From contig NZ_AP028634.1 in assembly GCF_033097485.1 (NCBI RefSeq), positions 1-64,000 on the forward strand: a stretch of DNA of 64,000 bases, read 5' to 3'. Source of the DNA: Pyrofollis japonicus (GTDB taxonomy: Archaea > Thermoproteota > Thermoprotei_A > Sulfolobales > Pyrodictiaceae). Each line of letters opens with the position of its first letter. Within the stretch, counting starts at the first letter, position 1. A program made the translations under genes and the position numbers. Shown here in pieces: positions 36,795-45,300 of this stretch. The notes under the pieces are model-generated. The model worked only from the letters and a program-made list of their open reading frames with translations. It ran no database searches and was not told the origin of the DNA.

Positions 36795-37729
36795 TTCCTC
36801 CTCACCCCCTTCTCTAGAGCCTCTACGAGGAGTGATTGTGCGATCTCGTTGAGTGCCTTGGAGGCCTCGCAGCTGGGGCACTCCTCCACGACGGGAGTGC
36901 CGCGAGCATATATCTTGGCGGCCTCGGGGTCGTATGGTACGAGGAAAACCTTTTCAACACCATACTCTTTGGCGGTCTCTAAGTGCTTCTCGTGGCTCGC
37001 GATACCCGCCTTGTTTATCACCATCCATATTCTCTTCTCCATACCCCTAGCAATCTCCAGTATTGCCCTCAAGTCGTGGAGCCCGAGCGGTGTTGGCTCG
37101 GTGACCGCGATCACTAGTTCTGCCTCCTGTATGGCCGCTGAGATCCCGTTGCCAGTACCAGCACCAGTATCAACAATCAGCATGGCGTCGGACGGGGTCT
37201 CCTTCAGAGCCCTTTGCTTCGCGACAACTATTGCTGGCGGAGTGTGCTCCTCGCCCTCCCTAAGTATGCCGGTTATGAGGCGGAAGCCGCCACCCCTCTT
37301 CACTAGGGTAGAGTAGCTGTAGCCCACTACCCTGCGGCCTTCTGGGTCAATGGCCTTGTAGGGGCAAGCGTAGAGGCATGCCTTGCACCCGCTGCACAGC
37401 CTCGGCATCACCATCGGCGGCGTGCCCTTAGCCATGACGATCGCACCGGTATCACATACCTTGGCGCAAGCACCGCAAGCCGTACACTTCTTGTAGTCGA
37501 TTATTGGGAAGAAGATTGCTATGGGTTCCTCGTTCTCGAGCCCCTGGAGCCCTAGGAGCAAATGATCATTAGGCGCCTCTACGTCCAGATCTGCGAGCGT
37601 TAGCTCCACGTGCCTAGACATGAGTACAGCGATATTCGTGGCTACGAAGCTCTTACCTGTGCCACCTTTCCCCCCAGTAACTGCTACTACGAAGCGGGGA
37701 GGCAAGGAGTGGTCACCCTTCCTTAACAA
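36791..37729 (-). CDS. MinD/Mrp-type ATPase with inserted ferredoxin domain (first of pair)
   Basis: A paralogue of the downstream ATPase, 312 residues. Walker A is VTGGKGGTGKSFVATN at about residues 14-29, then ferredoxin motifs CTACGACAKVCDTGAIV and CSGCKACLYACPYKAI, and a MinD-like DTGAGTGNG motif. Both copies keep all eight cluster cysteines. Tandem pairs of this type in archaea usually sit with a NifX-like gene, as here. The pair may form a heterodimer in which each subunit contributes clusters and ATP sites, inferred from duplicated gene order. The stop overlaps the next gene by 4 bases. Confidence 0.9.
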   Translation of the reverse strand: MLRKGDHSLPPRFVVAVTGGKGGTGKSFVATNIAVLMSRHVELTLADLDVEAPNDHLLLGLQGLENEEPIAIFFPIIDYKKCTACGACAKVCDTGAIVMAKGTPPMVMPRLCSGCKACLYACPYKAIDPEGRRVVGYSYSTLVKRGGGFRLITGILREGEEHTPPAIVVAKQRALKETPSDAMLIVDTGAGTGNGISAAIQEAELVIAVTEPTPLGLHDLRAILEIARGMEKRIWMVINKAGIASHEKHLETAKEYGVEKVFLVPYDPEAAKIYARGTPVVEECPSCEASKALNEIAQSLLVEALEKGVRRK

Positions 37730-38150
37730 GTTTGCGATACAGGGGATGATTGACTACGCGGTCGTTAAGCTCCTCCATGGATAAGTTCTTGGCCTCTTCT
37801 ATAGCTTCGTCAAGGAAGGCCTTGTCCTCTGCCGGTATTTCTGGTAGCTGGCACTGGTACTCTATGCAGCCCTTCCTACCAGTAGATGGGTCGCCTTCGT
37901 GTTTGACAAAGCACGTATCGTCCTTTATGAGGTCCTTTACCCCCTCTATGTAGAAGACGCCAGGACCGGCAACGTAGACAAGGTCCTCGGTGATCCTCTC
38001 CCCTCTCTTTTCGAGGCTCTTTAGCTCAGCTAGTGCCAATACCCTGCTGAACACGAAGGGGTGAACGCACCCCATTTTAGACAGGATGTATGCTATGGCG
38101 TCTCGTCCCTTTATGCTCGTACGCCACCACCATATATTATTCTTGAACAA
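37713..38150 (-). CDS. Hypothetical protein in MinD-ferredoxin operon (145 aa)
   Basis: A 145-residue soluble protein starting at ATG 38150 and overlapping the first MinD-like gene by 17 bases, so it is the leading gene of the operon. The N-terminal part MGCVHPFVFSRVLALAEL looks helical; DTCFVKHEGDPSTGRKGCIEYQCQ contains three cysteines. No family recognised. A TATA-like element (minus strand GTAAAAATTG) sits a few bases upstream of the ATG. Its consistent position before the Fe-S ATPases suggests a partner or regulator of the Fe-S process. Confidence 0.6.
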   Translation of the reverse strand: MFKNNIWWWRTSIKGRDAIAYILSKMGCVHPFVFSRVLALAELKSLEKRGERITEDLVYVAGPGVFYIEGVKDLIKDDTCFVKHEGDPSTGRKGCIEYQCQLPEIPAEDKAFLDEAIEEAKNLSMEELNDRVVNHPLYRKLVKEG

Positions 38151-38396
38151 TTTTTACGCTTGCTAAAAACCTTGTAGGTCGTTTAAGTTAACAACTGTTA
38201 CATAAACCTTATCCGACTAGGGTTAAAAATATATGATAATTAGTGATTTCATTAAACAGTATCTTTTATTTCGTAAAAAGCACAACCATACAGACTACGA
38301 CGAAATACCGGCTAGCAAGTCCTCCCGCCGGCGACCGGACGAGACTACATATCCTTAACCCGATGAGTATCTTAGTCCTACTGGGGGCACGAAGGA

Positions 38397-38840
38397 ATGG
38401 ACCCCGTTAGGAACACACTGCTCAACGGCTACAAGATGAGCTTGGAGAAGGCCCGGAAACTAGCATCCACGGGCATGCTTCCGCAGGCCTCCTACCATCT
38501 CTATGTCGCCCTGCAGCTCCGGGCGGCAGCCCTGCTGAGGCTAGTCAACCCAGCAAGCAACCATACGTGCTCAGTCTCTGCGATAATGAAGCTTATTGAG
38601 AAAGCATTGCAGAGCCAGGGCCTCGTAGAGCTTGCGGAGAGGTTCAAGAAGATAGAGCAAGAGTATCGCGACGCAGTAAAATGGGCAGAAAAAGTCCATA
38701 CTCTTGTAATGTACAAACCCGTTGACGTATCCATGGAGATGTTTGACAAGGTGCTAAGCCTCATAAATGAGCTCGAACAATTAGAAACTGACCTCCTAGC
38801 TACGGCGAAGAGTAGAGCAAGTGAGGCGAATGGCTCTTGA
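38397..38840 (+). CDS. HEPN-like helical protein (147 aa)
   Basis: A 147-residue all-helical protein. The region QASYHLYVALQLRAAALLRL aligns with the helix-2 pattern of HEPN proteins in this window (compare FALEQAIQLRIKALLLRLF in the next gene). The remainder is helical, with a long charged helix (AERFKKIEQEYRDAVKWAEK) and a final coiled-coil-like stretch. It overlaps the next HEPN gene by 4 bases (TTGA). I read it as a divergent HEPN paralogue or partner of the downstream HEPN/MNT pair, rather than a toxin with a clear active site. Confidence 0.55.
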   Translation: MDPVRNTLLNGYKMSLEKARKLASTGMLPQASYHLYVALQLRAAALLRLVNPASNHTCSVSAIMKLIEKALQSQGLVELAERFKKIEQEYRDAVKWAEKVHTLVMYKPVDVSMEMFDKVLSLINELEQLETDLLATAKSRASEANGS

Positions 38841-39270
38841 GCGGCGAGCTCGTCGAGAAAATGAATAGACGCGCGAGGACCTTCCTTCAGATAGCTGACG
38901 AACTCATGAGGAGCAAGGACTATGATGTAGCCGTATTTGCGCTAGAACAAGCAATCCAGCTAAGAATTAAGGCACTACTTCTGCGCCTCTTCGGCGAATA
39001 CCAGCGCATCCATGGAGTAAGGGAATTGCTCGGTGCTCTCGGCAAGGCTAGAGGAAGCAGGTTTTTAGTGAGCTAGCTGAGCGTATAAGGATGTTTGTTG
39101 CGGATAATCGTGGCTATCTGTGGGTTCTCGAAGAGGCATACACTATGGCCAGGTACGCTGCCCGTAGCTACGGAGAAGTCGAGGCAAAGAATCTCAGAGA
39201 GATAGTGTTGAAGCTCTGGGAGCTCCTAGAAGAGGTTGAGAAAAGTGTCGTCAGCGAGGCACATGGTTGA
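38837..39270 (+). pseudogene. HEPN domain gene interrupted by one frameshift
   Basis: The first frame (TTG at 38837 to TAG at 39074-39076) encodes a HEPN N-terminal half with the helix FALEQAIQLRIKALLLRLF. The C-terminal half continues in another frame from about 39061 to TGA 39268-39270, with LEEAYTMARYAARSYGEVEA matching LEDAYTEGRYALPGYTRTEA of the intact paralogue at 49977. Adding a single T to the five-T run at 39060-39064 would join them. This run (GGTTTTTAG) could be a -1 slippage site, a sequencing error or a real inactivating mutation. The downstream MNT gene overlaps its final 8 bases. Confidence 0.75.
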
Positions 39271-39595
39271 GCGGTTACGGAGGCTAATGAAGTGGAGACA
39301 AATCGTCCAGGTAGTTGCTGAAGCTGCTAAACAAGTACTAGGCGAGGACATAAAGGTCTACGTTATAGGCGGTGCTGCTGAGGACAGGCTTACCGCGCTC
39401 AGCGACATTGACGTGCTCATAGTGTTGCCGAGAGACCCTGACCCATATGAAGCTACAAGGATATCTAGGCTAGTCTATGAGAAGGCTGTTGATCTCGGAA
39501 TGCCCTGGGACTATCCACTAGACCTCCACATTGCAGGTCCTCACCTCCTTGAACTCTACAAGCGGTTCTCGAGGCGCATGATAGAGGTGAAGTAG
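39263..39595 (+). CDS. MNT-type nucleotidyltransferase with altered GS motif
   Basis: A 110-residue minimal nucleotidyltransferase-fold protein, the antitoxin partner in HEPN/MNT modules, where it adds AMP to the HEPN RNase. The active-site segment reads VYVIGGAAEDRLTALSDIDVLIV: the SDID acidic pair is intact, but the usual GS is GG, unlike the intact paralogue (VYVIGSVAED). Start ATG at 39263 overlaps the HEPN stop by 8 bases, the same arrangement as the pair at 50431. Loss of the serine may weaken catalysis, consistent with a module in decay since its HEPN is also frameshifted. Confidence 0.75.
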   Translation: MVERLRRLMKWRQIVQVVAEAAKQVLGEDIKVYVIGGAAEDRLTALSDIDVLIVLPRDPDPYEATRISRLVYEKAVDLGMPWDYPLDLHIAGPHLLELYKRFSRRMIEVK

Positions 39596-39626
39596 TTCCC
39601 CAGGGTTAAGGAACCCTCTTAATCAA

Positions 39627-40319
39627 CTATCTAGGATTGATGGCCTCCGCCACTATTTCCTCTCTCCAAGGCTCAGAGCCTCTAGTGTACCTTATTTCGT
39701 GCAGTCTACCCTCTACGAGCCTTACAACGGCCTTTACATCCATGTGCCTCATGGCCTCCTCTGGGTGATGCGTGACAAGAATCACTGGCATCTTCTCTGC
39801 AGCGTACTCGCTGATATAGGTCATGAGTGCTCTACGGCTCTCAGCGTCTATGTGGTCAAACGCCTCGTCTAGCAACAGCATCCTTGCATCTATTGCCAAG
39901 GCGCGGGCAATAGCGACCCTCTGTTTTTCTCCACCACTGAGCATCCAGGGCATGCGGCTCAGTAGATGTGTTACCCTAAGCATGTCTGCTAGCGCGAGTA
40001 CGCGTTCTCGCACCTCTTTCTCGCCGAGCCCCCTAGCCCTTAGCCCGTAGGCTATGTTATCGTATACGGCCATGTGGTTGAAGAGGGCGAGGCTCTGGGG
40101 AACATAGGCTACCCTCCTACGGCTCGGGGGAAGCACGTGAAGCTCGACGCCGTTTACGATGATTTCTGCGTCGGCCCGGATAACACCAGCAATTGTTTTG
40201 AGCAGTGTTGTCTTCCCTGCCCCGTTTGGGCCAAGGAGCAAGGTGACTCCTTTCCCAGGGAGGTTTAGCTCCACGTTCCTTAGTATTCCCGCGCGGCGTA
40301 CATTGATATAGACTGCCAA
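39627..40319 (-). CDS. ABC transporter ATP-binding protein (SsuB/TauB-like)
   Basis: The 230-residue ATPase subunit of an importer. Walker A LLGPNGAGKTTLLK at about residues 29-42, Q-loop YVPQSLALF, signature LSGGEKQRVAIARAL, Walker B MLLLDEAFDHID and switch histidine VTHHPEEA. Its permease gene overlaps its start by 40 bases and the binding-protein gene lies upstream, so the three genes form one minus-strand operon. The nitrate/sulfonate/taurine or pyrimidine-precursor class is suggested by partners, and the substrate is not deducible. Confidence 0.9.
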   Translation of the reverse strand: MAVYINVRRAGILRNVELNLPGKGVTLLLGPNGAGKTTLLKTIAGVIRADAEIIVNGVELHVLPPSRRRVAYVPQSLALFNHMAVYDNIAYGLRARGLGEKEVRERVLALADMLRVTHLLSRMPWMLSGGEKQRVAIARALAIDARMLLLDEAFDHIDAESRRALMTYISEYAAEKMPVILVTHHPEEAMRHMDVKAVVRLVEGRLHEIRYTRGSEPWREEIVAEAINPR

Positions 40320-41086
40320 GACCTCTCACCCAGACCCCTCTTCGCGAGCACGCGTTTCTCGAAGCGGGATGCGAGAGACACGAAAACAGCTACGGTCGCA
40401 GTCAGTACGAAGACTATTGCCGCAACATGGGCGACGTCTAGGAGGTCCGCGTAGAGCATTGCCAGGTACCCGAGCCCGCTCGGCACGGCCACCATTTCTG
40501 CAGCGAACACGGTTTTCCAGGTCATGACGCTCTCGACCTTCACGGCGGGAAACAGCTTCTCCAACACTTTCGGCAAGATTATCGTTCTCCAGAGGTACAT
40601 GCCCTCAGCGCCGAGGGTCTGAGCCACTGCGACCTCCTCGGGGTCGACGCTGCGGAGGGCAGAGAAGACCTGGTAGAGGATTGGCGGGAACGAGCAGAGA
40701 AAGCTCGCAGCAACAGGGAGCCGGAACTCATCGGTACCGAGCAAGGCTATGAGGAGTGGTATCCACGCAACACTCGGCACGGAAGCAATTATCGCAGAGA
40801 GCTTCTCGAGCACACCTCCCAGCCGCAGAGCAACCATGCCGGCGAGGACTCCTAGGCCGAGGCCTGCCACGAGCCCCAGGGCAAACCCGGTGAGCGCCCT
40901 CATAGCTGTAAGCAGGTACGCATCCACAAGCTTTGCGAGGAACACCTTATCGGCAAACACCCTTGCTATCTCGAGCGGCCCAACAAGCCACGGACTGCTA
41001 TACGCTATTGCTGCGAGCTGCCAGGCCGCGAGCAACACGAGGTACGAAACCGCCTCCACAACCCTATCCCGCACCACGCTCATCAC
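40280..41086 (-). CDS. ABC transporter permease (SsuC/TauC-like)
   Basis: A 268-residue protein with six hydrophobic segments. The EAA-type loop is present in LRSVDPEEVAVAQTLGAEGM followed by YLWRTIILPKVLEKLFPAVKV, the cytoplasmic coupling helix of the SsuC/TauC permease group (BPD_transp_1). Its start overlaps the stop of the upstream binding-protein gene by 4 bases (ATGA) and its end overlaps the ATPase gene by 40 bases, showing tight translational coupling. It forms the membrane channel of the importer. Confidence 0.88.
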   Translation of the reverse strand: MMSVVRDRVVEAVSYLVLLAAWQLAAIAYSSPWLVGPLEIARVFADKVFLAKLVDAYLLTAMRALTGFALGLVAGLGLGVLAGMVALRLGGVLEKLSAIIASVPSVAWIPLLIALLGTDEFRLPVAASFLCSFPPILYQVFSALRSVDPEEVAVAQTLGAEGMYLWRTIILPKVLEKLFPAVKVESVMTWKTVFAAEMVAVPSGLGYLAMLYADLLDVAHVAAIVFVLTATVAVFVSLASRFEKRVLAKRGLGERSWQSISMYAAREY

Positions 41087-42000
41087 CTACTACACAGCTT
41101 AGACAAGTCAACTATGTAGTTGGACACGTTTATCCGGTGCTTTATCAGGCCATGGCTATACATTAGGTCGGCGAGCGCCTGGACCTCGGACACATTGATA
41201 GCTGTGGTCAGCTTGAGGCGGCCAAGGCTACGCTCAACGACTTCAACGGGGGCTCCCAGCTCCCTCGCATCAATCTTGGCCGCCTCCACAGTGTTCTCCA
41301 AGGCCAGCCTCGTCGCCTCCTCGTTTATCTCTGCAAGCCTGCAGACAACACCTGGGCGCTTTTTGAGGAGGCTCTCTGATACAACGAGGTAGCTGCCAGG
41401 CATATTCGGCCACAGATCCTGAGCAGTGAGGAGTACGTGGAGCCCCTTCGACTCAGCAACACTGAGATAGTGCTCGGGCAGGCACGCGGCATCGACAGAG
41501 CCAGTTACAACGGCGCTGAGGATAGCAGGTGGCTTCATAAACACGATCCTTGCTCTGAATCCGTACTTCTCCATCGCTTTCAAGAGGAGGATGTGCGTCT
41601 GAGCACCATTACCCGTGACCGCGACAACAGGTTCGTGTCTGAGAGACAGTAGATCCCTTAGGCTGTTGATCCCGGGGCGTCCTACGCACCCATACCCATA
41701 GTAGTGAGTAGCCTCCACTATGTACAGCGGAATACCCTTATCGATAATCTTGATAATCGGTGCTAGGCATGCCCACGCTGCGTCTATCTCGCCCTTAGAG
41801 AAGGCTGCCGCCAGCTCAACACCGGTACGAAACCTGAGAATACTATCTACATGTACACCATGAGTATTGAAGAGCCCCTTGTCGAGGGCAACCCAGGCAG
41901 CTGTAGCGTGAGTATTCAGCTCTATGCCAAGCCTCAGCCCTCTATCATTGCCTCCACTCTTGGCAGCAAGCATGGCGGCGGTTGCTAGGATTGCTAGCAC
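41083..42000 (-). CDS. NMT1/THI5-like solute-binding protein
   Basis: A 305-residue extracytoplasmic binding protein. RLGIELNTHATAAWVALDKG then FNTHGVHVDSILRFRTGVEL and FSKGEIDAAWACL match the start of the NMT1/SsuA family, which binds pyrimidine precursors, sulfonates, nitrate or similar. The annotated GTG at 42000 gives a short hydrophobic leader without a basic n-region. Upstream in frame, up to a TAG near 42070, the sequence reads RRSAGWRLLKASLLGV and would complete a signal peptide, but no standard start codon is visible there. No lipobox cysteine. The operon gives it importer ATPase and permease partners. Confidence 0.8.
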   Translation of the reverse strand: MLAILATAAMLAAKSGGNDRGLRLGIELNTHATAAWVALDKGLFNTHGVHVDSILRFRTGVELAAAFSKGEIDAAWACLAPIIKIIDKGIPLYIVEATHYYGYGCVGRPGINSLRDLLSLRHEPVVAVTGNGAQTHILLLKAMEKYGFRARIVFMKPPAILSAVVTGSVDAACLPEHYLSVAESKGLHVLLTAQDLWPNMPGSYLVVSESLLKKRPGVVCRLAEINEEATRLALENTVEAAKIDARELGAPVEVVERSLGRLKLTTAINVSEVQALADLMYSHGLIKHRINVSNYIVDLSKLCSR

Positions 42001-42250
42001 TGCGGCGGCAACACCGAGCAGTGATGCCTTCAGTAGGCGCCACCCAGCACTCCTCCGGGCAACGTATACCTATAACGTCTGGCCCGTAACTGTACGGACG
42101 AGAAAATAGAGCCAAGTATCCAGCCTTCCAGACAAAACCATAAACCAGCGAAGGACAGCCAGGGAGTACTAAGACCAACATAGTGGACACGTTGAAGGAA
42201 AAACAATCAGCCAGTATCGGGGCTAAAAAAGAAGACTGAGGCAGATTCGC

Positions 42251-43330
42251 TTACTCCGCTGAGAGCACTACTATGCCATGCGGGTTGAGAATTCTGAGCG
42301 TTATTGTCTCCCATGCGCGGAACCGGTGGCCGCCAGTCTCGAGACCTATGTAGTCCACCCTGGTATCGGTTCCAACCACGATGTCTAGGGCGTTCTTCTC
42401 CGCAGCAAGCACTACAACCTTGTCGCCGGGGAGCAGCGGGGTTCTGACAACCTTGGCTAGCTTCTCAACCCTTGTCAGCTCCATTACCCCGGTTCTCTCG
42501 TGGACGGCAAGCAGCTTAGTGTAGCGCTGAGTCGGCACAAGCACTACAAATGGGCCCCTGAACCCCTCTGCCTCGAGCAGCGAGACCGCCTTAGCTATAT
42601 CGTCCACAGCCTCGCCGCCCCGCTCCCATGTACCGAGCCTCGCGGAGAGCGCCTCCTTTACGCCAAGCAATTGCTCTATCAGGAGCCTCTCCTCGGACTG
42701 TACAAACTTCTTAGCAGCATAGCTTATCAGCGGGTCAATGGGCTCGCCGAGCCTCGAGTAGCGGTCAACAAGCCTCTGCGGGATAACCAGCTCGGTGAAG
42801 ACTTCGCGGAGAGGTACCACTGTCTCAGACTCTACGCCGACGCCTTGCTCGCCATAAGCGATGCTGGTAGCGACAACATAGTCTACGCCAGGCCCAACGA
42901 GGGTTACTGGCAGAGCCCTTCGAAGCACACGCGAAGACTCAACACTCCTAATAAATGCCTTAACGACAACCTTCTCAAAGCTGTCCCTTTCCCCGTTATC
43001 CGGGTCTCCTGGGTCGTCAATATCGCTGCTCGGATTGGCGCCCGGCTCGCCGAGAATCTCCGCTACCTCCTCTGCACCCTTCTTCAGCTCCTCAACCTGC
43101 TCTGGGTCAAGCTTCTTAAGCATCTCGAGAAACTCGCCTACATGAGTCTTCTCTTCGCGTGCAACATCCATAAACACTTTCTTGACGTCTTCTCGCTCTG
43201 CCTTCTCTGCAATCTGCAGATAAAGGTTGATCGCGTCAAGCTCAGCCATAATGGCGAGGCGAAGAGCATCGGCAAGATCCTTGCCAGAAAGCTTGTCCTT
43301 AGCCAACTCAAGGGGATGACGTGCGAACAA
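42251..43330 (-). CDS. Encapsulin with fused N-terminal encapsulated-ferritin domain
   Basis: This 359-residue protein joins two domains. Residues 1-95 are a ferritin-like two-helix unit with E30, E60 and H63 (AELDAINLYLQIAEKAERED, VAREEKTHVGEFL), equivalent to the ferroxidase ligands E32/E62/H65 of encapsulated ferritins. A linker rich in Gly, Pro and Asp (about 95-115) leads to an HK97-fold encapsulin shell domain (VSLLEAEGFRGPFVVLVPTQ, VRTPLLPGDKVVVLAAEKNA). A similar fusion is known in Pyrococcus furiosus. The shell stores iron as mineral inside while protecting the cell from ferrous iron and peroxide. Start is TTG at 43328-43330 with a TATA box about 38 bases upstream. Confidence 0.92.
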   Translation of the reverse strand: MFARHPLELAKDKLSGKDLADALRLAIMAELDAINLYLQIAEKAEREDVKKVFMDVAREEKTHVGEFLEMLKKLDPEQVEELKKGAEEVAEILGEPGANPSSDIDDPGDPDNGERDSFEKVVVKAFIRSVESSRVLRRALPVTLVGPGVDYVVATSIAYGEQGVGVESETVVPLREVFTELVIPQRLVDRYSRLGEPIDPLISYAAKKFVQSEERLLIEQLLGVKEALSARLGTWERGGEAVDDIAKAVSLLEAEGFRGPFVVLVPTQRYTKLLAVHERTGVMELTRVEKLAKVVRTPLLPGDKVVVLAAEKNALDIVVGTDTRVDYIGLETGGHRFRAWETITLRILNPHGIVVLSAE

Positions 43331-43352
43331 TTCGTGATCCCCACTCTATACC

Positions 43353-43371
43353 TACGTTATTACGTATATAG
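43353..43371 (-). promoter_or_regulatory. Encapsulin promoter region with TACGTA elements
   Basis: On the plus strand TACGT (43353-43357) and TACGTA (43361-43366) repeat, next to TATATA (43366-43371) that fits a minus-strand TATA box about 38 bases before the TTG start. The TACGTA core also occurs as a palindrome before the formate dehydrogenase operon (58796-58810). Regulation is a guess. Confidence 0.3.
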
Positions 43372-43508
43372 GCTCAGATGATAAGTTTTCTCTCACGCAA
43401 GGCACCGAGAAGAAGGCATGAAGTGTTCCACTGAGTTGCGCAGCTTGTTCGAAGACGTAGAACTATAGGGAACAATATCGTCAGAAAGTGATATATGGGC
43501 CTAAGCCT

Positions 43509-44915
43509 ATGCCTAGGCGAGTGCCTGTGACAATAATGGTAATAGCAGCCATAGTTATCCTCATACTAATTCTCATAACGAACATGAAGATGGGACATGA
43601 GCTTATACTATCTACGCCTAGCACATCTAAGACCTTGCCTCTTGGCACAGAGCAGAGCACAGGCATGGGCAATGTTCCCCCGAAGGATAACGCCTTGCGG
43701 AAGTGCATAGGAGTCTCTCGCCTTTATTGCCGCCTCGGATACCCCGTTATAATCCGTCCTGGCTTCAACATATCCTACGCGGTTAAGGCATGTAATTTAA
43801 CCTACGTAGTCGGCTACGCCAAGTATGATATCCTTAGCCTTGAGGAGGTGCTCCGGAAGGCCCTCAAGGTTCTCGGAGAAAACCATAGCCTGGTCAAAGC
43901 AGAGCTAGAGCCTGGAATCATCATAAACAATACCCTTGTCAAACACCCGGAATGGATACTTACTCTCAGCAAGACCTATAAGGGGTACAGGCTCTGGCCC
44001 TACGGCTGTTGCGGTGACACAAGGATAATAGTGGACGCGCTAAACGGCTCAATCAATGTAGACTATGAAGCCAATTACACGGTGCCGCTAGAGGAGATAG
44101 AGCAGCCGAGTCCCGAAGCACTAGCAAGGACCGATGTCACGCAGCTGCTCATCGATACTGTTAGACAAGTGCTTAGACACTATCACGGTCCATGGAAAGA
44201 AGCTCTAAGAAGTATGATAAATAACGAGACCCATTACCACTATATGGTAGATCTCAGAGTAGCAGTTCTGGGCACCGGTAGCAACTTGGTCCTTAGCAAT
44301 GAGAGCGTTGTGGCAAAGGAACTCATAGGTAGGCCTCGCCTATACTGGGTGATTCGCATAGACGCCCCTGAGGCCCATATGAGGTTAACAGCACTGGTTG
44401 ATGCGGCAACCAATAGGCTTGCAAGCTACGTCATAGAGCCCCTCTGGCCTACAACTCCTTGGGCAACTATTGTTGCAGAACCAGTCTATCCGGATAAATC
44501 AGCAACAGTCGGCATGAACGTAAAAGGCCTTGGTAAAGCAACTATTGTGCTAACCAAGGTGTACCTGGTTGAGCCGGGCGAGGAAGGCAAGCTCGCGATA
44601 AAACTCTGCTGGAAAACCTATGGTGCAGAAGAGGCAGGTGAAGCACTGCAGGCCATTGTTGTACCCGAGCTGCTGGCTAGCGACGGGATACGAATTGAGC
44701 CCGTCAAGACGAGCATTATGGTTAACTTTAGCGAGACAAAGAGCTCTGAACTAGTATATCGTTATGCTGTCTCTAGGAGTGTACTAGTAGGTATACACGT
44801 GCTCCCGCTCCACATATTTGTAAAGTATGTTGGTGAAGAGACGAATAGTCGCTCTCTCTGCGTGCCTATAGTGTTTCTTGTCGAAGGTAGCTCGTATTAT
44901 TCTTCAACTAGGTAA
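43509..44915 (+). CDS. Membrane-anchored secreted hypothetical protein
   Basis: From the ATG at 43509, a 468-residue protein with a basic n-region, one hydrophobic anchor at about residues 7-24 (TIMVIAAIVILILILITN) and a large extracytoplasmic part. It has many N-glycosylation sequons (NIS, NLT, NHS, NNT, NGS, NYT, NET, NES, NFS), six or more cysteines, and beta-rich sequence. No family is recognised. An exported domain of about 440 residues without other helices fits a cell-surface or S-layer-associated protein. It lies alone between the encapsulin and the tusA gene. Confidence 0.6.
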   Translation: MPRRVPVTIMVIAAIVILILILITNMKMGHELILSTPSTSKTLPLGTEQSTGMGNVPPKDNALRKCIGVSRLYCRLGYPVIIRPGFNISYAVKACNLTYVVGYAKYDILSLEEVLRKALKVLGENHSLVKAELEPGIIINNTLVKHPEWILTLSKTYKGYRLWPYGCCGDTRIIVDALNGSINVDYEANYTVPLEEIEQPSPEALARTDVTQLLIDTVRQVLRHYHGPWKEALRSMINNETHYHYMVDLRVAVLGTGSNLVLSNESVVAKELIGRPRLYWVIRIDAPEAHMRLTALVDAATNRLASYVIEPLWPTTPWATIVAEPVYPDKSATVGMNVKGLGKATIVLTKVYLVEPGEEGKLAIKLCWKTYGAEEAGEALQAIVVPELLASDGIRIEPVKTSIMVNFSETKSSELVYRYAVSRSVLVGIHVLPLHIFVKYVGEETNSRSLCVPIVFLVEGSSYYSSTR

Positions 44916-45042
44916 TTTTATTGGTTTTGTTTTACTATAATGTATTATTAATAGATGTGTTATAATTATCGAAACATGGGTAAAGTATTTTAGTAAGGAA
45001 TGTCTCCGTAGTAAACACGAGTTAATAAAACGGTGGTTAATA

Positions 45043-45267
45043 TTGGGTAGTGTTCTTGATTTGCGTGGAAAGATATGCCCAGAGCCCTTCCTGGTAATTA
45101 TGAAAAGGTTTAGTGAACTCGAGCCGGGAGAATCTATTGAGGCTATGCTAGATTCTTGGCGCTGTGTGCTCCTCCTCGTGGAGGCCATGAAGTCTACGAA
45201 GACCGGTGTGGCTGATGTCGAGGAAAAGGACGATTATTACTATGTCAGGGTTACTAAACTGAGATAA
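45043..45267 (+). CDS. TusA/SirA-like sulfur carrier protein
   Basis: A 74-residue protein starting at TTG 45043 (GGTGG site about 7 bases upstream). It carries the TusA signature VLDLRGKICPEPFLVIMKRF: the cysteine in CPxP is the persulfide carrier that passes sulfur for tRNA thiolation, molybdenum cofactor or Fe-S enzymes. It is next to, and convergent with, the sufCBD operon and in the same region as formate dehydrogenase genes, both sulfur-consuming, so a sulfur-relay role is sensible. Only one conserved cysteine pattern is used. Confidence 0.82.
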   Translation: MGSVLDLRGKICPEPFLVIMKRFSELEPGESIEAMLDSWRCVLLLVEAMKSTKTGVADVEEKDDYYYVRVTKLR

Positions 45268-45300
45268 GAAAGCATGACAGGGTAGGGTTGTTGTGGATTA

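Noticed and set aside
35381..36881. Nitrogen fixation cluster
   Set aside because: Only a NifX-like protein and MinD-type ATPases are present. No nifHDK genes occur, so this is a cofactor-handling set.
42500..43381. Long plus-strand frame opposite the encapsulin
   Set aside because: Antisense shadow of the encapsulin gene with cysteine- and leucine-rich composition; the minus frame has full family motifs.
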